Origin: Meira nashicola
Lineage: Eukaryota > Basidiomycota > Exobasidiomycetes > Exobasidiales > Brachybasidiaceae
Reading direction: 5' to 3'
DNA length: 64,000 bases
Assembly (NCBI GenBank): GCA_001600355.1
Contig: BCJU01000004.1
Span: 1,240,001 to 1,304,000, forward strand
The notes beneath the pieces are model-generated. The model worked only from the letters and a program-made list of their open reading frames with translations, made no database searches and was not told the DNA's origin. Numbering within the stretch: position 1 is the stretch's first letter; each line of letters begins with the position of its first letter. Positions 58,759-64,000 of the stretch are shown here, piece after piece. A program made the position numbers and the translations under genes.

Positions 58759-60822
58759 TCAAACGAATAAACGCATGATCGGATTTCCTCTTGTGAAATC
58801 TCGAACACAAATTCGATTCATTTCACCACAAGATACGACTCGAGTAGCATCCATTTGAACATCAAAAACACGATGACGAAGTAGGTTCACCGTTCTCGGA
58901 GTAGGTAAATCCGCCTTTTCGCCTACCACATTACCTCCTTCGATATGGAAAGATGTCGGTAAAAGATGTCTTCGAAGATCGTATAATTTCACATGACCAT
59001 CATATCCTGCCGAAATGAGTATCTTGCGTACATCATCAAAAGCAACTGCTCTAACCAAATCCGAATGCGCATCACATCGAACTAAACATTTTCCAGTTTT
59101 TGCATCCCAAACACGTACCGTATGATCACTACTTCCACTGATCACCGTACTACCCACAATTCTTACACATGCTAAACCTTTGGTATGCCCTTCAAATGTT
59201 CGAGCTAATTCGCCAGTCAATAAATTCCACAATTGAATACTTCCTTCTCCGCTTGCTGTGACTGCATGCAAGACACCGTCCAATAAAGAAATTCCGCCTG
59301 CATTGATAGGACCTCCATGACCTCGATAAACATGTACAGTTTTATAATCATCATGTCGATCGTATACTCGACAGGTAGCATCCTTGCTACAAGTCATAAT
59401 ATAACGATCAGTCATGGAAACGTCCAATACTCCTGCATTATGTTCTGTTAATTTTTTGATGACCGTAGGTGGCTCTCCTTCCTTGATCTTGGTCAAATCC
59501 CAAATAAACACATTTGAATCAGAACTACCGGTCAGAAGAACCTCTTCGTCAAACTCCATACAAAGTACACTACCCTCGTGACCTTTGAGAGTGAAAAGAC
59601 ACAGGCCACTATCAGCATCCCAAATTTTGATTGTTCGGTCCCTACTACCACTATAAATCCGTCCTCGCGAGCCAAAACCCAAAGATGATCTGGAATCGTA
59701 CAAAGGTGATCTTTTGTATTTCCCTTGAAGCTCGAGCTTTTTCTGAGAAGGTAGGCTATACGGTTTAGGATGTATGCGCACACAATAAACACTATCAGCA
59801 TGTCCTTCGAGAAAGGCGACATCAGGTCTGAACGTAGGTGTTCCTTTTCGTGCTCGCACAATTCCGCGTCTTTGAGAAAAGCGAAGTGCTTGAGGATAAG
59901 AAGGGTGAGAGCGATATTCTTCTTGTACGCTTTCTGAATCTCCGTGAATGTTGATGTCTTGTAAAAGACTCAATGCTTTCGCTTCATCTAACGGAATAGG
60001 TCGAATATTCTGGCGATGTAAATCCCAATGTCGGTCAAGAAGATGTCTGGCACAGAATAAGACTCTATAATCAATGGGTCCAGTAAGTTTCTCAACGGAA
60101 GTGTTTATCGAGAAAGGACTGTTTCCTTGAAATTTCACCCTCTGCTCATTCTCCTTTACTTTGGTATTCGTCGATTCAAGGGTTGAAGCGAGCCAAGAAC
60201 GTACTTTGTTGAGTTGAGGGAAAGGCGATTGAGGATATATTTCATCATCAGGACTGTTGCTATAGTCTTGGCTAGATTGAGGAATAGAGTTATTGAATCT
60301 CTTCAACTTGTTCCATAGAAGTTCTACGCTATCAATAGTCTTCCAACCCACGCATTCACGTTGCTTGAATTGTTGGGCCCATAAGGAACGTTCAACGGCG
60401 TATTGATTCCATGTCTTCGAGACGAGAGAGGCGGAATTTAAGTCAAGAACATCTTCAAAGAATGAAAAGATAAGCATAGAAATTTCTGGAGGCAATTTGG
60501 CAATGATATCGAATCTTTTTTCTTTTGGGGTCAAAGCATCAAATTGTTGCGGAGGAGGAGGTGTGCTTGATCTGGATATGCCATTCAGACCATTAACTGC
60601 TATAGACCCTTGAGAGCCTCCAGATACACAAGAAGAATCAGGAGAAAGCGAACCGCTCTTTGGTTCTCTGTACATAGTACGACGACCTGCACGATCTTGA
60701 TGAGGCCTTCGCTGCACGATAGCCATAGCCATTGAGAGTAATTCTTCCGAATCAGATGCGTCAGAACCTGTATCCGAGAGGATTATCGGATCGTCTACTT
60801 CTGTTGTCATTGTATCTATCAT
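58759..60822 (-). CDS. F-box/WD40-repeat protein (SCF substrate receptor)
   Basis: A 687-residue intronless protein. Residues 1-100 are Ser/Pro-rich and disordered. An F-box is at about 103-150 (KLPPEISMLIFSFFEDVLDLNSASLVSKTWN). A WD40 propeller occupies about 340-680: GHADSVYCVRIH, GSRDRTIKIWDADSGLCLFTLKGHEG, GSSDSNVFIWDL, CSKDATCRVYDR, GSIQLWNLLTGELARTFEGHTKG, GSSDHTVRVWDAKTGKC and YDGHVKLYDLRR. This is the layout of SCF ubiquitin-ligase receptors such as Cdc4, Met30 and Pop1; I cannot decide which. Between F-box and propeller lies a long linker. Stop codon lies 255 bases from the FAH-family gene, convergent. Confidence 0.85.
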   Translation of the reverse strand: MIDTMTTEVDDPIILSDTGSDASDSEELLSMAMAIVQRRPHQDRAGRRTMYREPKSGSLSPDSSCVSGGSQGSIAVNGLNGISRSSTPPPPQQFDALTPKEKRFDIIAKLPPEISMLIFSFFEDVLDLNSASLVSKTWNQYAVERSLWAQQFKQRECVGWKTIDSVELLWNKLKRFNNSIPQSSQDYSNSPDDEIYPQSPFPQLNKVRSWLASTLESTNTKVKENEQRVKFQGNSPFSINTSVEKLTGPIDYRVLFCARHLLDRHWDLHRQNIRPIPLDEAKALSLLQDINIHGDSESVQEEYRSHPSYPQALRFSQRRGIVRARKGTPTFRPDVAFLEGHADSVYCVRIHPKPYSLPSQKKLELQGKYKRSPLYDSRSSLGFGSRGRIYSGSRDRTIKIWDADSGLCLFTLKGHEGSVLCMEFDEEVLLTGSSDSNVFIWDLTKIKEGEPPTVIKKLTEHNAGVLDVSMTDRYIMTCSKDATCRVYDRHDDYKTVHVYRGHGGPINAGGISLLDGVLHAVTASGEGSIQLWNLLTGELARTFEGHTKGLACVRIVGSTVISGSSDHTVRVWDAKTGKCLVRCDAHSDLVRAVAFDDVRKILISAGYDGHVKLYDLRRHLLPTSFHIEGGNVVGEKADLPTPRTVNLLRHRVFDVQMDATRVVSCGEMNRICVRDFTRGNPIMRLFV

Positions 60823-61355
60823 CGTTAATGAAATTGTAGGAGATGAAGGTAGATCAAAAATCTGTCAAAGGACTTAATGGTGGCGTTTACCTTGATTGCA
60901 TCTTGAATTCATCAAAGTTTGCGATAATTATGTGTAATGTCGTTATTTGATGATATGTCACAATTGTGTTGAATTTGGGTTATCGGTCATGCTACTTGTC
61001 TTGAGAGAAAATAAGTAATGGACGACAGACACTTCATTTGTGACAAATAAAGTTTGACTTCTTCAACTTTTCGTTGTTTATTCGTGGGACGACGGACAAT
61101 AAGTGTGAAATTTAACCCGTCTTGCAGAGCAACACTAGGGTAGCAAGCCTAGAGAACGCGTTAATGCATGCACACAATGTAAGTGCCTCTTAAAGGCTGC
61201 CTGCCTACATTATGCACTTGCATTTTTTTTTTATAAAAAAAAAAGCTCAGACAGATTTTCCGCGAAGTTTTTTTTTTCTTTTTTTTTGCGAAGCTTTGTT
61301 CGATTATTAATTTCAGCTTTAACTACTCTTTTACCATCATAAAACTTCAAAAAAG
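60823..61355. other. divergent intergenic region
   Basis: 533 bases between the F-box/WD40 gene and MTR4. Long A and T homopolymer runs at about 61225-61290 just upstream of MTR4 are the poly(dA:dT) type of promoter element. An ATGCATGCACACA word is at about 61163. No gene seen. Confidence 0.45.
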
Positions 61356-64000
61356 ATGGATCCAAGCATCCTTTTCGGTGCTCACGAAGCACAAGGGGAT
61401 GAAGGTCATACAAATGGTTCTTCTTCAAAACAGTCTCGGTCATCAACACCCGAAGAAGCTACCCCTCGCACCAAAGCTGAGAAACGAAAAGAGAGAAAGG
61501 CACGGAAAAAAGCTGAAGCATCGGCGACTTTAAATAACGGAGATTCAAATGAAAAGAAGAGAGCACACGATGATAATGATGCATCCAATGTCAAAGCGAT
61601 TGAAGTAGCAGACAGCTCAAGTCCATCCACTTCAGCCAAAACAGAAACGCCACGAAAACGCATAAAAGCTGATGCGAAAGGTAAGGATGCTCAACCTGCT
61701 ATCTTGACTGATGAATTCACAGCTGAAGCAACAAGACAGATACCGGCTGCAGCTTCTGACACTAAAAGCAATACTTCCGAACAAGAAAAAGTTGATTCAG
61801 CAATCCAAGCAGAAGCTTCTGGATCTGTCATTGGGCAATCGAAAACTACAGTTCCAGCAAATGGTGTTAATGGTGCCCAAGCAGGTTCGATGCAGATCAC
61901 CCACTCTGTAAGACACCAAGTCGCATTGCCACCCAATTACCCTTACATTCCTTTATCATCACACGTTCCACCAGAGAAACCTGCGAAAGAGTATCCATTC
62001 ACTCTAGACCCCTTCCAGAGAACGGCAATCTCATCTATCGAAAGAGGAGAAAGTGTGCTTGTATCTGCGCATACATCTGCAGGCAAGACAGTCGTTGCAG
62101 AGTACGCAATTGCACAATGTTTGAAAAACGGTCAAAGGGTTGTCTATACAAGTCCGATCAAAGCACTTTCAAATCAAAAATACAGAGAATTACAGAAAGA
62201 ATTCAAGGATGTTGGATTGATGACAGGTGACGTCACAATCAATGCTGAAGCGAGTTGTTTGGTCATGACGACGGAAATTTTGCGTTCGATGCTTTATAGA
62301 GGAAGCGAAATCATGAGAGAAGTAGCTTGGGTCATTTTTGATGAGATCCACTACATGCGTGATAGTGAAAGAGGTGTAGTTTGGGAAGAGACAATCATTC
62401 TATTACCGCGCAAAGTGCGTTACGTATTCTTATCGGCTACAATTCCGAATGCTATGCAATTCGCCTCTTGGATCGCTCAAATTCACGTTCAACCTTGTCA
62501 TGTCGTATATACGGATTTCCGCCCTACTCCATTACAACATTATTTGTTCCCTACTGGCGGAGATGGTATCCATCTTGTGGTTGACGAAAAAGGAACATTC
62601 AGAGAAGATAATTTCCAAAAGGCCATGGGAGCATTAAGTGAAGGACGCGGTGAAGATCCTGCAGCGGCAGATAGCGGTAGAGGTAAGCAGAAGGGACAAA
62701 CAAAAAAGGGAGGTCAAAAAGGACCGTCGGATATTTATAAAATTATCAAGATGATTATGATTAAGAATTATAACCCCGTCATCGTTTTTGCTTTTTCCAA
62801 GAAAGAATGTGAATTTCTAGCTTTACAGATGAGTAAGCTGGAATTTAACACAAAAGAAGAAAAGGAGATGGTCTCACTCGTATTCAACAATGCTATCGGT
62901 GCATTGCACGAAGAAGACCGATCACTACCGCAGATTGAGCATATTCTTCCCCTATTACAGCGCGGAATTGGAATCCATCATGGCGGTCTATTGCCTATTC
63001 TAAAAGAGATTATTGAACTTTTATTTCAAGAAGGATTGATCAAAGTTTTATTTGCTACAGAAACTTTCTCGATTGGTTTGAACATGCCCGCAAAGACTGT
63101 GGTCTTTACAGCTGTTCGAAAGTGGGACGGAAAAGAATTCAGAAATTTATCAAGTGGTGAATTTATTCAGATGTCAGGAAGGGCAGGTCGTAGAGGATTG
63201 GATGATAGAGGAATTGTGATTATGATGTTTGACGAAAAGCTTGAACCTGCATCGGCAAAGACTATGGTGAAAGGCGAAGCAGATCGATTGAATAGTGCTT
63301 TCCATTTAGGATACAATATGGTTCTCAATCTGATGCGCGTTGAAGGAATTTCACCTGAATTCATGCTCGAACGTTGTTTCTTCCAATTCCAAAGTGCAGC
63401 TTCTGTGCCCGAATTGGAGAACGAATTACGTGAAGCAAAAGATGCGGCAGATGCCATCATTGTTCCTCAAGAAGAAGAGACGAACGAATATTTTGGCTTG
63501 CACAAACAACTTGACGAACTCAACCAAAACTTCAGAGAGATCACAACACATCCGGATTATTCATTAACATTTTTGCAACCAGGTAGATTGGTAAAAATTA
63601 AATATGAAGATATCGATTTCGGATGGTGCTGCGTAGTGAATTATCAAAAGAAACATTCTGCCGCGAAAGGTAAACCTGCAGCTTCGCCAGAATCAGAGCA
63701 TAGTCAATATATCGTAGAATGTCTCATGCATGTCGCAAAAGGTGGCACTGTTCCCACAATGAGAGACGTCGTTCGTGGTTCGAGTACATTGGCATCTTCT
63801 GGATTGCATCCTATTAATCCTGATCAAGATGGAGAAATGGTCGTTGTACCAGTATTACTCTCAACCGTTCAAATGATCTCAGGTCTTCGATTAAAATTGC
63901 CAAAAGAGTTACGATCTCGTGACGCTCGACAACAAGTGAAAAATCGATTGCGCGAGCTATTCAATCGTTTCCCAGAAAAAGGTAAAGATGCCAAAGGTAT
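61356..64000 (+). CDS. MTR4: exosome RNA helicase MTR4 (partial, runs off window)
   Basis: The open frame from the ATG at 61356 is unbroken for 881 codons to the window edge, so the 3' part is missing. Residues 1-200 are disordered and charged (NLS-like [10 protein letters not shown]). The helicase core shows [31 protein letters not shown] (Walker A), [36 protein letters not shown] (DEIH box, typical of Mtr4), FLSATIPNA, then [12 protein letters not shown], and [12 protein letters not shown] near residue 607. The start of the arch/KOW insert follows ([16 protein letters not shown]). Known role: 3'-5' helicase of TRAMP and nuclear exosome complexes. LRP1 at 4.2 kb acts with it. Confidence 0.95.
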   Translation, partial: MDPSILFGAHEAQGDEGHTNGSSSKQSRSSTPEEATPRTKAEKRKERKARKKAEASATLNNGDSNEKKRAHDDNDASNVKAIEVADSSSPSTSAKTETPRKRIKADAKGKDAQPAILTDEFTAEATRQIPAAASDTKSNTSEQEKVDSAIQAEASGSVIGQSKTTVPANGVNGAQAGSMQITHSVRHQVALPPNYPYIPLSSHVPPEKPAKEYPFTLDPFQRTAISSIERGESVLVSAHTSAGKTVVAEYAIAQCLKNGQRVVYTSPIKALSNQKYRELQKEFKDVGLMTGDVTINAEASCLVMTTEILRSMLYRGSEIMREVAWVIFDEIHYMRDSERGVVWEETIILLPRKVRYVFLSATIPNAMQFASWIAQIHVQPCHVVYTDFRPTPLQHYLFPTGGDGIHLVVDEKGTFREDNFQKAMGALSEGRGEDPAAADSGRGKQKGQTKKGGQKGPSDIYKIIKMIMIKNYNPVIVFAFSKKECEFLALQMSKLEFNTKEEKEMVSLVFNNAIGALHEEDRSLPQIEHILPLLQRGIGIHHGGLLPILKEIIELLFQEGLIKVLFATETFSIGLNMPAKTVVFTAVRKWDGKEFRNLSSGEFIQMSGRAGRRGLDDRGIVIMMFDEKLEPASAKTMVKGEADRLNSAFHLGYNMVLNLMRVEGISPEFMLERCFFQFQSAASVPELENELREAKDAADAIIVPQEEETNEYFGLHKQLDELNQNFREITTHPDYSLTFLQPGRLVKIKYEDIDFGWCCVVNYQKKHSAAKGKPAASPESEHSQYIVECLMHVAKGGTVPTMRDVVRGSSTLASSGLHPINPDQDGEMVVVPVLLSTVQMISGLRLKLPKELRSRDARQQVKNRLRELFNRFPEKGKDAKG

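Noticed and set aside
1..64000. CRISPR arrays or operon-like gene clusters
   Set aside because: The DNA is fungal nuclear sequence; no spaced direct repeats of that kind are present.

Overview
The window is nuclear DNA of a fungus, AT-rich and intron-poor. Fungal origin is shown by a sterol C24-methyltransferase (ERG6), a PGC1-type phospholipase, PET117 and PET191 respiratory assembly factors, and Kex2-type secreted peptide precursors. Introns are few and short (about 65-90 nt apart from one of 258 nt), with GTRAGT-like donors and YAG acceptors. A basidiomycete is my best guess from general gene style. That placement is inference and nothing in the window proves it.

Layout. 0-19.6 kb is ordinary housekeeping: a NEO1-type P4-ATPase, the exosome cofactor LRP1/C1D, two mitochondrial ribosomal proteins, the pre-60S factor BUD20, a secreted alpha/beta-hydrolase-like protein that lacks the usual nucleophile serine, a PGC1-type phosphodiesterase, an unknown protein, a peroxisomal SCP-x thiolase ending in SKL, and PET117. 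19.8-42.6 kb is an accessory region. It holds five copies of a family I do not recognise (Ser/Gln-rich N-terminus followed by one or two acidic modules built around DPLNALHE). The copies sit in repeat units of about 1.3-1.7 kb interleaved with conserved genes (prefoldin 6, TRAPPC2/sedlin, WDR83, Derlin, DAP1). Copies 2 and 3 lie in an inverted repeat with a near-identical 1.12-kb core and diverged shoulders. A duplicated 3' tail of WDR83 lies directly behind TRAPPC2, as if a repeat-bearing block split a convergent gene pair.

33.4-38.9 kb is a peptide-precursor island. One gene encodes a signal peptide followed by ten nonapeptide-like units of the type (W/F)INPxxFA(F/W), each followed by KR or KKR. 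A second encodes a 40-residue precursor that would release AFCGQGNCGW after a KR site. Between them is a possible third tiny secreted peptide on the other strand. No canonical CaaX pheromone or recognisable RiPP tailoring enzyme is seen nearby, so these look like Kex2-processed secreted peptides of unknown role.

42.7-64 kb is housekeeping again: tubulin cofactor E, the DNA2 nuclease-helicase with a duplicated N-terminal motif block, Rab escort protein MRS6, ERG6, a two-HMG-box mitochondrial DNA-packaging protein, a glycolipid transfer protein, PET191 (four exons, two of them tiny), a fumarylacetoacetate-hydrolase-family protein, an F-box/WD40 protein, and the MTR4 RNA helicase, which runs off the right edge. 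LRP1 and MTR4 both serve the nuclear exosome, and PET117 and PET191 both serve cytochrome c oxidase assembly. Neither pair is adjacent, so this is not a functional cluster.

No tRNA, rRNA, CRISPR array or recognisable transposon coding sequence was seen by eye.
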